Positions 1 through 9,363 of a stretch of 64,000 nucleotides of DNA are shown piece after piece. The stretch's first letter is position 1, and each line of letters starts with the position of its first letter. The translations under genes were made by a program, and so were the position numbers. The notes under the pieces were generated by a model. It was given only the letters and a program-made list of their open reading frames with translations, was not told where the DNA came from and did not search any database. Location of the stretch: NCBI GenBank assembly GCA_007922195.1, contig ML681997.1, positions 9,176,578 to 9,240,577 on the forward strand, read 5' to 3'. The stretch comes from Podocnemis expansa. Taxonomy: Eukaryota > Chordata > Testudines > Podocnemididae.

Positions 1-132
1 CTTGAATAGAAAATGGCTTGAGTGTGTAAGTAGGGGTCCTTAAAGAGTGACAGGAGCTGTAACTCACTGATCAACATGTTGAAAGCTGTTTGTTACACTT
101 GTTAATTGCTTGCTAAAGTATCCTAATTGTGG
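1..132. repeat. Left part of an older repeat that hosts DIRS element A
   Basis: This segment continues at about 7791 after DIRS element A. A second copy lies at about 11640-11960, where the phrases around 'aaagtatcctaatt' and 'attactttgtaa' run on without the DIRS insertion. The family itself is not recognised. It may be an LTR or a decayed DNA transposon. Confidence 0.6.
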
Positions 133-325
133 TTCTTCTTCGAACAGCTGCTCACATACATTCCACCTTGGGTTTGTATGCACCTGCATGCTCGAACACT
201 GGAAACTTTTCCCTAGCCTGCCCTGTGGGACCAGTGGTGGGGCCCCCTGGAGTGGCGTGCAAACCACCCTGGTTAAATATCCTGCTGGTCCGGCAAGCGC
301 TCAGTTTCCTTCTTTCCGCCATTGT
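133..325 (+). repeat. Left inverted terminal repeat of DIRS element A
   Basis: It starts with a TTCTTCTTCGAA box and matches, inverted and with scattered mismatches, the segment at about 7573-7758. The shared stretch includes the 'gggtttgtatgcacc' and 'ggttaaatatcctgctggtcc' blocks. It probably carries the promoter and 5' leader of the element. Confidence 0.8.
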
Positions 326-388
326 GTCGGACACCGGGAACAGCAGCTACCTCACCTTCGCGTGAAACGGACATCCCCTGCAAGGGTT

Positions 389-1093
389 ATGCCCCGATCC
401 CCAGGTTTTAAACCTTGTGCCGCCTGCGGCAAGGTTTTTTCGGTCAGTGATCCTCATGACCAGTGTTTGAAGTGCCTGGGTGAGTCGCACCGCCCACAGC
501 GGTGCAAGATCTGCAAGGCTTTTAAGCACCAAACGAAGAAGGACAGAGACATCCGCTTAAAAGCCTTGCTTATGGAGTTGGCTCTGACTCCCATGGTGGA
601 GCCGCCGTGTCAGACCCTGATAGTGAGCCCAACCTCGGTGGGGGCAACAACTTTGGGCCAACCAGAGGCAACGGTACCGGTGAGCCACCCGGTGCAATGG
701 ACGCACTCCACACCGGCGGTGCCGGACGAACCCCGTGTGGGTCGGGAGCTCACCAGCTCCAGGCACAGAGGCTCCCCCGTGACCCTAGGTGGATCCAAAT
801 CTCCGTCCCCGCGAGCCCCATTGACACCAGAGCCGTATGAGGCAGCTAGAGCCCTCTCTGCCTTACCGTCTCTGCCTTGGCCGGCCACGGCTTCCTCCCG
901 TTTGCCATCGCAGGGGAAGCCTGCTCTGAATTCACCGGCGTGGTGCAGCTCAGCGCTGCATGGTGCTCTGTCGTCCGTCCCCCCCCCGGCGCAGGTAGCA
1001 CCCCATGATTTCCCGCAGTGGAGAAGGGACTTGCCACCTTCAGAACAGCCAGCACTAGCCCCTGCATGGTCTCTGGCCTCAAATCGTAGCTGA
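389..1093 (+). pseudogene. gag: DIRS A gag, N-terminal part
   Basis: The chosen start is the ATG at 389, because the three DIRS elements here all begin gag with Met-Pro followed by a Gly-Phe-Lys-x-Cys block. Just after the start is a cysteine/histidine cluster, C-x2-C-x9-H-x2-C-x2-C-L-G-x2-H-x4-C-x2-C, which looks zinc-binding (inference). A Ser/Pro-rich low-complexity stretch follows. The frame stops at 1093, and the rest of gag continues in other frames at about 1328-1684 and 1570-2330, so at least two frameshifts are present. By family knowledge the product would be a nucleic-acid-binding structural protein of the retroelement particle. Upstream reading from 110 is open but runs through the terminal repeat and is unlikely to be translated. 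Confidence 0.75.
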
Positions 1094-1327
1094 GGTCGGG
1101 ACAGGCACCTGCATGAGCGACACCGTGGGTTTGGGACACCCGGTGATAAAAGGGCGCATTCCGGGTCTGTCTTCCCCCCGCCGGCACCGCAACACTGGGT
1201 CACTGGGCACTGCACTCAAACGACCCACCAGGCTAAGAGACGCTGTCATCAGAGGAGGGAACCCTCTAGCTCCTCCTCCTAGGACTCACACTCGCACTCA
1301 TCCTTCCCCTCAGCTGACCGGGCTAGA

Positions 1328-2330
1328 GTGCAGAAAGCCCAGCAGTCAGGACCAACTGCGGGACCTGTCCAGCCACCTGGGATGGGACCCCTGCCCCAGT
1401 ACTGGTCAACTAATTGGCCCTATTGGACCCTCTGGCTGGTACCGCAGGACACTCAGCAGCGTAACAGCCCAAGAACAGAGGGCACCAGAGGTCTTAGATT
1501 AGTGTCACAAGACTCTGAGGACAGGTCAGAACGCCAGACCTTGCCTGTGAGCACTCATCGCTCTCTGTCGTGGCTGAAGGGGAGTCATGTGGTACCGCTT
1601 CCTCACCTTCTGATGATGTCAAGACGTATCAGAACCTGCTTCTCAGACTGGCATCCAACCTGGGTTTGGAGGTGGAGGAGGTGAAAGAATCTTCAGATCC
1701 CTTGTTTAATGTGCTGTCTGCTGCATCATCTACTAGGCTAGCCTTCCCCATCCATGAGGGCGTCCTCCGGATTGTCCAATCACTCTGGACGCCCTCCTTG
1801 GTGGCTCCCACCTCTAAAGGCACTGAGAAGAAATACTACGTGCCGGCCACCACGTGCCAGTATTTGTACACATACCCCAACCCTTCCTCACTGGTGGTGG
1901 ATGCTGTGAACCAACGAGAGCACCAGGGTCAGCCAGCCTCTACCCCAAAAATTAAAGAGGTGAAGGCATTGGATATGTTTGAGAAAAAGTTTTACTCAAC
2001 GGCAACGATGCAGCTCCGGGTGGCTAATCACCAAGCCCTCCTGGGGAGATACAATTATAACCTTTGGGACTCTCTAAGACACTTTGCTCAACACCTTCCA
2101 CCAGATCACCGCTTAGATTTTAATACCATCTTGGACGAGGGTGCGACGGTGGTGAGAGCAGCCTTACAGGCTTCATGGGATGTGGCCGATTTGGCGGGAA
2201 GGGCCGTGGCGTCGGCGATTACCCTATGTAGAGTAGCGTGGTTACAGGCTTCGGGTCTGCCTCCCCTTGTCCAACAGTCCATCCAGGACTTACCTTTTGA
2301 TGGCACATCTCTCTTCTCCGATCAGACAGA
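1328..2330 (+). pseudogene. gag: DIRS A gag, middle and C-terminal part, broken by CR1
   Basis: Two overlapping frames (about 1328-1684 and 1570-2330) continue gag. The first is Pro/Trp/Tyr-rich, resembling the same region of element B near 20.1 kb. The second holds the conserved core: a block around LPFDGTSLFSDQTD aligns with LPFDRLKLFGEKTN in element B and LPFERQPLFSTHTD in element C. Translation then runs into a CR1 insertion at about 2331. The missing tail resumes at about 4187, where the sequence reads on as the KDSRATL-type block seen in B and C, here with a stop. The function is inferred only from position and family. Confidence 0.7.
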
Positions 2331-4183
2331 CAGAATCATAGGGTTGGAAGGGACCTCATAGGTCATCTAGTCCAACCCCCTGCCAGAGGCAGGACCACTC
2401 CCACTAAACCATCCCAGTCATGGTTTTGTCCAGCTGGGCCTTAAACACCTCCAAAGATGGAGACTCCACCACCTCCCTTGGCAGCTCATTCCAATGCTTC
2501 ACCACTCGCCTAGTAAAAAAGTTTTTTCTAATATCCAGCCTCGACCTCCCTAACCGCAACTTGAGACCATTGCCCCTCGTTCTGTCCTCCGTTACTACTG
2601 AGAATAGTCGAGCTCCATCTTCCTTGGAGCATCCCTTCAAGTAGTTGAAGGTTGCTGTCAAATCCCCCCTCAATCTTCTCTTGTGCAGACTAAATAAGCC
2701 TAATGCTTTCAGTCTTTCCTCATAGGGCTTGTGCTCCAGCCCTTTAATCATTTTGGTTGCCCTCCTCTGAACTCTCTCGAGCATGTCCCTGTCCTTTTTG
2801 TAGTGGGGAGCCCCAAACTGAACACAGTATTCTAGATGTGGCCTCACCAGTGCAGAATAGAGGGGAATGATCACATCCCTTGATCTCCTGGTAATACTTC
2901 TTTTGATGCAGCCCAGTATGCCATTGGCCTTTTTGGCAGCAAGAGCACACTGCTGACTTATATCTAGCTTCCCATCCACCATGACCCCCATGTCCTTTTC
3001 TACACTGCTGCTACCTAGCTGAATGTTCCCCAGCCTGCAGCAGCGCATGGGGTTTTTCCGTCCCAAGTGCAGGATTTTACACTTGTCCTTATTGAACCTC
3101 ATGAGATTTCTATTGGCCCACTGTTCCAATTTATCTAAGTCTCCGTGAATCCTGTCCTTGCCCTCCAATGTGTCTACTGTTCCCCCCAGCTTGGTGTCAT
3201 CCGTGAACTTGCTGAGAGTGCAGTCTATTCCATCATCCAGATCATTGATGAAAATGTTGAACAGAACTGGCCCCAGGACTGACCCCTGGGGCACACCACT
3301 CATTACTGATTGCCAGCTAGACATGGAACCATTGATTCCTACACGCTGAAACCGTTGATCTAGCCAGTTTTCTATCCACTTTATAGTCCACCTATCCAGC
3401 CCATACTTCCTTAATTTGCCAATGAGAATGCTGTGGGAAACTGTATCAAAAGCCTTGCTAAATTCAAGGTATATCACATCAACGGTTCTTCCTGCATCCA
3501 GAAAACCAGTCATCTGCTCATAGAAGGAAACGAGATTGCTCAGGCATGATTTACCCTTGGTAAATCCATGCTGACTGTTCCTGATCACTTTATTTTCCTC
3601 CAAGTGTTTGAGGATGGATTCTTTGAGAATCTGCTCCATAATTTTTCCAGGGATTGCAGTGAGGCTGACTGGTCTGTAATTCCCCGGATCCTCCTTTTTC
3701 CCTTTCTTCAAAATAGGCACTACATTTGCTTTTTTCCAATCCTCTGGCACCTCCCCCATTCTCCATGAGTTTTGAAAGATAATGGTCAGTGGTGCTGCTA
3801 TCTCATCAGCCAATTCCCTTAACACCATTGGATGCAGTTCGTCCGGCCCCATGGACTTGTGCACATCCAGCTTCTTTAAGTAGTCCCTAACCTGACCTTC
3901 TGTCACCAAGGGCTTCTCTTCTTCTTTCCAGTCTGCCATACCCATGGTAGTGGGCTGGGAGCTGACCCTGCCTGTGAAAACTGAAGCAAAAAAAAGCTTT
4001 GAGCAACTCAGCTTTTCCCTCATCACCTGTCATGAGGATGCCTGCCCCATTCAGCAAGGGACCTACACCATCCCTGATCCTCTTCTTGTTATTAACATAC
4101 TTGTAGAACCCCTTCTTGTTATCCTTTACATCCCTCGATAGCCGCAACTCCATTTGTCCTTTGGCCTTTCTGATTTTAAAGAT
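2331..4183 (-). mobile_element. 5'-truncated CR1 LINE inserted in DIRS A gag
   Basis: The plus-strand left edge begins with the typical CR1 3' tail in reverse ('agaatcatagggttggaagggacctcat'-like, followed by a 'tctagtccaaccccctg' block). The element runs on the minus strand to about 4183, where DIRS sequence resumes. The endonuclease half is missing, so it is a normal 5'-truncated insertion. It postdates DIRS element A. Confidence 0.92.
2404..4026 (-). pseudogene. CR1 reverse transcriptase ORF (540 codons, uninterrupted)
   Basis: A long unbroken frame encoding the RT and C-terminal part of CR1 ORF2. Visible features in order are a linker with the '[18 protein letters not shown]' block, RT motifs ([40 protein letters not shown]), a catalytic box reading FTDDTKLGG, and the C-terminal block with '[12 protein letters not shown]' and 'WNELPREVV'. 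The usual CR1 catalytic box is FADD, so an Ala to Thr change sits beside the two catalytic aspartates, which are retained. The apurinic endonuclease domain is absent by 5' truncation. A small frame at 3887-4153 carries further N-terminal ORF2 sequence in another phase. The open frame suggests a fairly young insertion. Confidence 0.9.
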
Positions 4184-4186
4184 GCC

Positions 4187-4440
4187 AAGCTCAACGGGCG
4201 GAAAGACTGAACCGCGACTCTGCGTTCGTTGGGACTGTTCTCCCTGGGGTCATCTTGCTGTCCCGCTAGACTCCAATATCTGCAAGTCTCGGCTCAACCA
4301 CGGCAGTCTTTTACCAGGCCTAGTAGCCAGAGAGAGAGAGACAGGCAGAACCCCAAGGAATAGGCCAAATGCCTCCCCAAACAGGGCACCTCGATTCAAC
4401 CGTCGTCGCTCCGGTAACCAAGGGCGGCGCTTTTGACAGG
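4187..4440 (+). pseudogene. gag: DIRS A gag tail after the CR1
   Basis: Reading resumes immediately after the CR1 with a Lys-Leu-Asn block, which aligns with the 'THSLKDSRATLRMLG' region of element B. An in-frame stop lies within it. It is Arg/Gln/Pro-rich towards the end, like the basic tails of the other gags. Confidence 0.6.
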
Positions 4441-5604
4441 AATCACGAGGGCGCTGAACCGAGAGCTCGTTTACAGGATCATCCCAAGCATCCATTCCTG
4501 AACAGACTGCTCCCTTTCTACCCCCAATGGGCCTCGATCACTACAGACTGCTGGGTCTTGAGAACGGTACGAGCTGGATACTCACTGCAGTTCTGTGCCA
4601 GGCCCCCCAACAACCCTCCGCCTTCCCAGTCCCTCTTCAGGGACACTGCTTACGAACAACAGTTGGACCTAGAGGTGGACAAGCTCCTCTCACTGGGGGC
4701 GGTGGAAGAGGTTCCAGAAGGGCAAAAGGGAAAGGGGTTCTACTCCAGGTACTTTCTGATCCCCAAGTCAGGCGGGGGGTTGAGGCCCATTCTCGATCTA
4801 CGTGGCCTCAACAAGTTCCTGGTGAAGTTAAAGTTCAGGATGGTCACTGTCAAACAAATCATCTCATTGGATCCTGGGGATTGGTTCGCCACCCTTGACC
4901 TGCAAGCTGCCTATTTCCATGTGGCAATCAAGCCCCAACACAGACGTTTCCTACACTTTGTGAGGGGGCACAGGCACCTGCAGTTTACAACCCTCCCCTT
5001 TGGGCTCTCCCTAGCGCCAAGGGTGTTTACAAAATGCGCTGCGGTAGTGGCAGCTCGTCTCCGGAGGAAAGGCATCCATATTTTTCCGTACCTCGACGAC
5101 TGGTTAATCCGGGGCCGTTCGCGGCGCCAGGTACAAGACAGTGTGCAAATGGTCATGTCCCTGTGCCATCGTCTGGGACTCCTTGTCAATGACCAGAAGT
5201 CCCTGTTGCGTCCGGTCCAGAGACTGGAGTTCATTGGGGCAGTGTTAGACTTGGTTCAGGCCAGGGCCTTCCTTCTGAGGACCAGGTTCGAGGCCATGGC
5301 CAACTTTATCACCGACTTAAAGGGAAGCCCAACCACCAGAGCCAGGCATTGCCTCAGACTTTTGGGCCACATGGCAGCAACCACCAGCATAGTGCTGCTG
5401 GCCCGCCTCAGACTCAGGCCGCTTCAAGAGTGGCTACGCTCGGTGTTCCGCCCCAGCAATCATTCGATGGACAAAACTGTGACGGTGCCATGCAGAATCC
5501 TGTGTCAGCTGGCATGGTGGCAAAAACCCCAGTTCATAATGGAGGGAGTCCCATTTGGGATGGTGGCCCCCTCAGTGACGCTAATCACAGACGCCTTGGA
5601 TTAG
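4369..5604 (+). pseudogene. pol: DIRS A reverse transcriptase
   Basis: A 411-codon open frame with a complete DIRS-type RT. Landmarks are 'LSLGAVEEVPEGQKGKGFYSR', 'GGLRPILDLRGLN', 'WFATLDLQAAYFHVAI', 'LPFGLSLAPRVFTK', the catalytic FPYLDDWLI, and the 'LRLLGHMAATTS' thumb region. RT copies element RNA into cDNA, with DIRS elements thought to use a circular intermediate. The frame ends at a stop (5602-5604) directly after ITDALD, at the start of RNase H, where element C reads on as D-T-G-W-G. So a single premature stop separates RT from RNase H. The ATG at 4369 is only the first in the open frame. The true start may be upstream or overlap gag. Confidence 0.85.
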
Positions 5605-6072
5605 GGCTGGGGCACACACCTCAACGTGGGCATAAGCACGCAGGGCAAATGGTCGACTGTGGAAAAACAGCTCCACATAAACGTAAAAGAGCTACGAGCC
5701 ATCAGGCTCACTTGTTGTGTATTCCAAGCACATCTGCGGGGTCGTTCCGTTCAGGTACTGACGGACAATTCGACGGCCATGTTCTATGTGAACTGCTAGG
5801 GGGAAGCTTGCTCGACAACTCTGTGCCGCGAGGCTATCCGTCTTTGGGACTTAGCAGTGAACAGCAATTTTCATGTGGTGGCTTCTCACCTCCCGGGGGT
5901 GAGAAACAACAGAGCCAACCACCTCAGCAGGCACTTTAATTCCCAGTACAAGTGGTCACTACACCCGGAGGTTCTGAACCCAGTTTTCCACAGTTGGGGG
6001 TTTCCCCTAATTGATTTGTTTGCTACTTGGGAGAATCGAAAGTGTCACAAGTTTTCTTCCCTAAGGGGATGA
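5605..6072 (+). pseudogene. pol: DIRS A RNase H and start of the methylase-like region
   Basis: Reading in the same phase after the stop at 5602 gives GWGTHLN, 'LHINVKELRAI', a TDNSTAMFYVN box and 'NRANHLSRHF', the four acidic boxes of RNase H in order. A second in-frame stop lies at 5797-5799, where B and C have a Gln-Gly motif. The FPLIDLFATWENRKC block that follows is the start of the region often called the DNA-methylase-like domain of DIRS elements. It stops at 6072. Confidence 0.75.
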
Positions 6073-6392
6073 TGGGAAGCAGACTCTCCTCTCAGACGCC
6101 TTCCTCCTATCTTGGACGGGACCACTAATGTACACATTTCCCCCGTTCCCACTGATCCACAGAGTCCTGCTATAGATTCGGAGGGACAGGGCCCAGGTGA
6201 TTCTGATTGCCCCCACGTGGCCTCATCAGTACTGGTACCACATGCTGATAGACCTATTGGTAGCCACTCCCCGAGAACTTCCGCTAAGACCCGACCTCTT
6301 GACTCAGAACCGGGGACAACTTCTCCACCCCAACCTGGAGTCGCTCCACCTGACGGCTTGGAGGCTATCTGGCTAACCGCATAGGAGCTGTC
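6073..6392 (+). pseudogene. DIRS A methylase-like region, frameshifted
   Basis: After 6072 the reading continues in another phase with SDAFLLSW, 'YTFPPFPLIHR' and 'APTWPHQYWY', matching GDAFLIGW, 'YAFPLIPLIHR' and 'APAWPRQTWY' of element B. One further stop is present. The assignment to a DAM-like methylase follows the DIRS literature. No catalytic motif was confirmed here. Confidence 0.55.
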
Positions 6393-6405
6393 ATGCTCAG
6401 CCCAG

Positions 6406-7441
6406 ATGAAACACATCCTGGTTAGCAGTAGGAAAGCCTTGACTCAAGCAACATACAGTGCCAAGTGGTGGCGTTTCCTTAGGTGGGTGCAAAGAAGAGG
6501 TCTGGACACACGCCTCGCCCCAGTCAGGGATATCTTGGATTACTTGCTGGAGCTAAAGCATGGAGGCCTCACCCTGGCCTCAGTAAGGGTCCATCTAGCA
6601 GCGATCTCGGCAGCACACGCACCTGTGGAAGGTCAATCTATCTTCTCCCATCCGATGGTGGGAAGATTCCTAAAGGGACTAGAGAGACTTTTTCCTGGGG
6701 TTTGGCCACCCTCTCCCCAGTGGGACTTGAATTTCGTCCTCCGCGTGCTGTCGGGACCACCATTTGAACCGTTAGCGACTTGTCCACTTTTGACTTTATC
6801 ACACAAAGTAGCATTCTTGGTGGCCATCACTTCCGCGAGGAGGGTCTCGGAGTCGAGGGCTCTCTCCTCCGAGCCCCCTTATACTGTGTTTTTCAAAGAT
6901 AAGGTGCGGCTCAGAACCCACCCAGCGTTCCTCCCGAAGGTGGTTTCAGACTTCCACCTTAACCAGGACATATTCCTCCCAGTGTTATGCCCCAAACCGC
7001 ACGAGTCAAGTGAACAGAGGAGATTACATACACTCGACATGAGGAGGGCATTAGTCTTCTACATTCAACGGGCAAAGCCCTCAGGAAGACTACACAAGTC
7101 TTTTTGTAGTGATAGCAGACTGCATGAAAGGGGCACCAGTTTCATCTCAAACGATCTCAAAGTGGATAGTGTCTTGCATAAGGACTTGCTACCATTTGTC
7201 ACAGGTTCAGTTACTCAGCAGGGTGCAGGCCCACTCGACCAGGGCCCAAGCCTCCTCAACAGCTTTCCTGGCAAGGGTCCCAGTTCTGGACATCTGTCGC
7301 ACAGCAACATGGGCTTCGGTCCATATGTTTACCTCTCATTATGCAATAGTGCAACAAGTCAGGGAGGACGCAGCCTTCAGTGCGGCTGTTCTCCATTCCG
7401 GTACCGATGACTCCACCCACCATCCAGCACAAGGCTTGTAA
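6406..7441 (+). pseudogene. DIRS A tyrosine recombinase, one frameshift
   Basis: The recombinase integrates the DIRS cDNA circle. The N-terminal core-binding part runs 'ATYSAKWWRFLRWVQRRG' to 'LASVRVHLAAIS'. The catalytic part has the first Arg in ITSARRVSES. The frame shifts near 7100, and the C-terminal half continues at 7109-7441 with AHSTRAQASS (His-x-x-Arg) and FTSHYAIVQQ (nucleophile Tyr). All four R-H-R-Y residues therefore survive, but in two phases. The start ATG at 6406 lies just after the methylase-like region. The analogous frame in element B overlaps its upstream neighbour. Confidence 0.83.
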
Positions 7442-7450
7442 TCTATCCAA

Positions 7451-7530
7451 GGTAGAATGTATGTGAGCAGCTGCTCGAAGAAGAAAGGGGACAGTTACTT
7501 GCCTGTAACTGCTGTTCTTCGAGATGCGCT
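7451..7530 (+). repeat. Internal complementary region of DIRS A
   Basis: The first half (about 7451-7483, ending gctcgaagaag) is the reverse complement of the left terminus at 135-165. The second half (about 7484-7530, from ggggacagtt) is the reverse complement of the right terminus at about 7750-7788. The two halves abut, which is the signature of the DIRS internal complementary region. Confidence 0.88.
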
Positions 7531-7572
7531 GCTCACTTCCATTCCACACCTGCCCGCCGTCCCTGCTTTGGA

Positions 7573-7790
7573 GTTGCAGAAAGAAGGGACTGAGCGCCTG
7601 CTGGACCAGCAGGATATTTAACCGGGGTGGTTTGTGTGCCACTCCAGGGGGCTCCACCACTGGTCCTGGAGGGCAGACTAGGGAAGAGTTTCTGGTGTTC
7701 GAGCATGCTGGTGCATACAAACCCAAGGTGGAATGGAAGTGAGCAGTGCATCTCGAAGAACAACAGTTACAGGTAAGTAACTGTCCCCTT
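7573..7790 (+). repeat. Right inverted terminal repeat of DIRS A with unpaired tail
   Basis: The segment 7573-7758 pairs with the left repeat. The last 30 bases have no partner in the left repeat and carry an 8-bp inverted repeat, ACAGTTAC / GTAACTGT, with a 6-base loop (7763-7784). The DIRS ends at 'cccctt' before host 'tattactttg'. Confidence 0.8.
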
Positions 7791-7907
7791 TATTACTTTG
7801 TAACTAAGTTAGCACTTTTATTGCTGCCTGCTAGGGATTAACCTGAGGCTTTTAGAAGGGTTTTTCTGTCAGTATGCCTTCCACTATTCTCAACCTTTAG
7901 TTTAAGT
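7791..7907. repeat. Continuation of the older host repeat
   Basis: Continues the repeat interrupted at 132. It matches about 11770-11890 ('attactttgtaa', 'gattaacctgaggctttt'). It ends at the TSD of the hAT MITE and continues again from 8304 ('aattctgggacaaaaactcctg'). Confidence 0.6.
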
Positions 7908-8303
7908 CAGTGGTTCCCAACCTTTCTCAGGCTGGGGACCTCTTTTTAACAAAAATATTCTTTACACCCCCCCCAGCTGATTATGTAATCTGGCCCACGC
8001 AGGCGGACTCTGGCCCATGGCACTCTGGTGGCACCGCTGGGACAGCCAGCGAGCAGCGCTGCTACCATCATGGCCCATGCTGCTGGGGAGCAAAGCCATG
8101 GCAGCCATGGTCCCCTGCCCTTGCCCCTGCCAGGGAGCTGCTGCGGCCCTATCCCTCTGCCAGGATCCAGCCATGGGCAGGGAGAGGCAGCCCTGGTGGG
8201 GAGCATCGGGGCTGTAGCTGGATTCCGGCCCTGGTAGGGAGAGGCTCCATGGACCCCCTGCAACATGTCCAGGGGTCCCCAGACCACAGGTTGGGAACCA
8301 CTG
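7908..8303. mobile_element. hAT-type MITE (CAGTGGTTCCCAACC ends)
   Basis: Terminal inverted repeats are CAGTGGTTCCCAACC at left and GGTTGGGAACCACTG at right. It is flanked by perfect 8-bp duplications GTTTAAGT at 7900-7907 and 8304-8311. Open frames inside are by-products of GC-rich sequence. It is non-autonomous. Confidence 0.93.
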
Positions 8304-8311
8304 GTTTAAGT

Positions 8312-9363
8312 AATTCTGGGACAAAAACTCCTGACTACAGTTCCCATCCTTGCTGTGTTTGTAAACTTGTTTGCATTTCCAGCACCTTTAAATTGATGCC
8401 AATTTCAGAAGATTTATGTCCAGTTTAGAGTTAAGGCTCTCTGTTGAAGGAGACTGAACCTGGCAAAAATGCTCACTCGTGATCCATTTCTTCAGTTTCT
8501 TGTCCAGTTTGAGCTCAAGACTCTGCTTCTAGGGAGACTGTTGTCATGTCTTCATACTGGCACAAGTTCTCATGTGGATCCTATTTTAATTACAGCTACT
8601 GGGGAATTCAGTGCAGGCTTCAATTTTGAAAAATTTACATTTGTTCTAATTCACTGATCATCTTCTTTTCGATCCATAATACCAAAACTCTGAGTTTTAT
8701 CACAAATTGCTTTGGCTATATCAACAATATCACAGTTGAATATAAAAGGATATTAAGACAGTCAGCTGAACAAGAATTGATATGCAGATTCAATTGTGCA
8801 AAAGCAGAATTAACAATTTGATGATACCAGAATGGATCAAATCTATCTTAATTGTTTCTTGGATATAATACTTATTTGCATTTTACATTTAAAGTTTTGT
8901 GTACTAACATCTTTTGGACCTTCCAGTCTAAGTTCACATAATGTTCCGCTATACCTATTATGATACCAGTAGCTGTAACCTGTCAAAAATAATGGGGGAA
9001 ATCAAAAGTGAATTTGTGAAATATTTACTTTAATCGATCAATAGCTCTTTAGTTACAAAATTGTTTGAAAAAGTTCTATAGTCAGCTAAAACTTTTCCTT
9101 GTTAGTTTGTATCCTTCATGAAAGCTTTCAGATTTTAATGGTTTCTTCCCTGAGTGAGTGCCACGTAGAATTGTCTGAAGAGCATAGCTGAGAGCTTAAT
9201 AATTTTGACAAGTTCCAAAGGGGCAGCCATGTCACCAGAGTGAACCATCCTTGGGTTTCAGTGGCCATTACTGTCCAGTTTTTAAATCCTCAGCCATTTT
9301 GCATTTATGAATTACACTGAGGTATTCACCTACAATAAGGTATATATCTGTGCCATGCCAAGA
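8312..9363. other. No gene seen; contains an old shared repeat
   Basis: AT-rich non-coding sequence. The first part continues the host repeat of DIRS A. About 8810-8990 resembles 28540-28720 (shared blocks such as 'tttacatttaaagt', 'gtgtactaa' and 'tattatgataccag'), so an unnamed old dispersed repeat is present. No credible coding frame was found. Confidence 0.5.

Larger units (their letters stand above)
133..7790 (+). mobile_element. DIRS-type tyrosine-recombinase retrotransposon, element A
   Basis: A complete DIRS-like element, interrupted by a CR1 at about 2331-4183. In order it holds a left inverted terminal repeat, gag with a Cys/His motif, reverse transcriptase with YLDD, RNase H, a methylase-like region, a tyrosine recombinase, an internal complementary region and a right inverted repeat. 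No target-site duplication is seen, as expected for recombinase-mediated insertion. The boundaries come from the paralogous empty site at about 11740-11790 and from the internal complementary region, whose join point marks both ends. Gag and recombinase carry frameshifts and RNase H has stops, so this copy is dead. Confidence 0.88.

Noticed and set aside
110..388. Open reading upstream of the DIRS A gag start
   Set aside because: It runs through the terminal inverted repeat. The three elements agree on a Met-Pro start further in.
7910..8428. 172-codon plus frame
   Set aside because: It starts inside a hAT MITE with defined ends and TSD. No protein motif.
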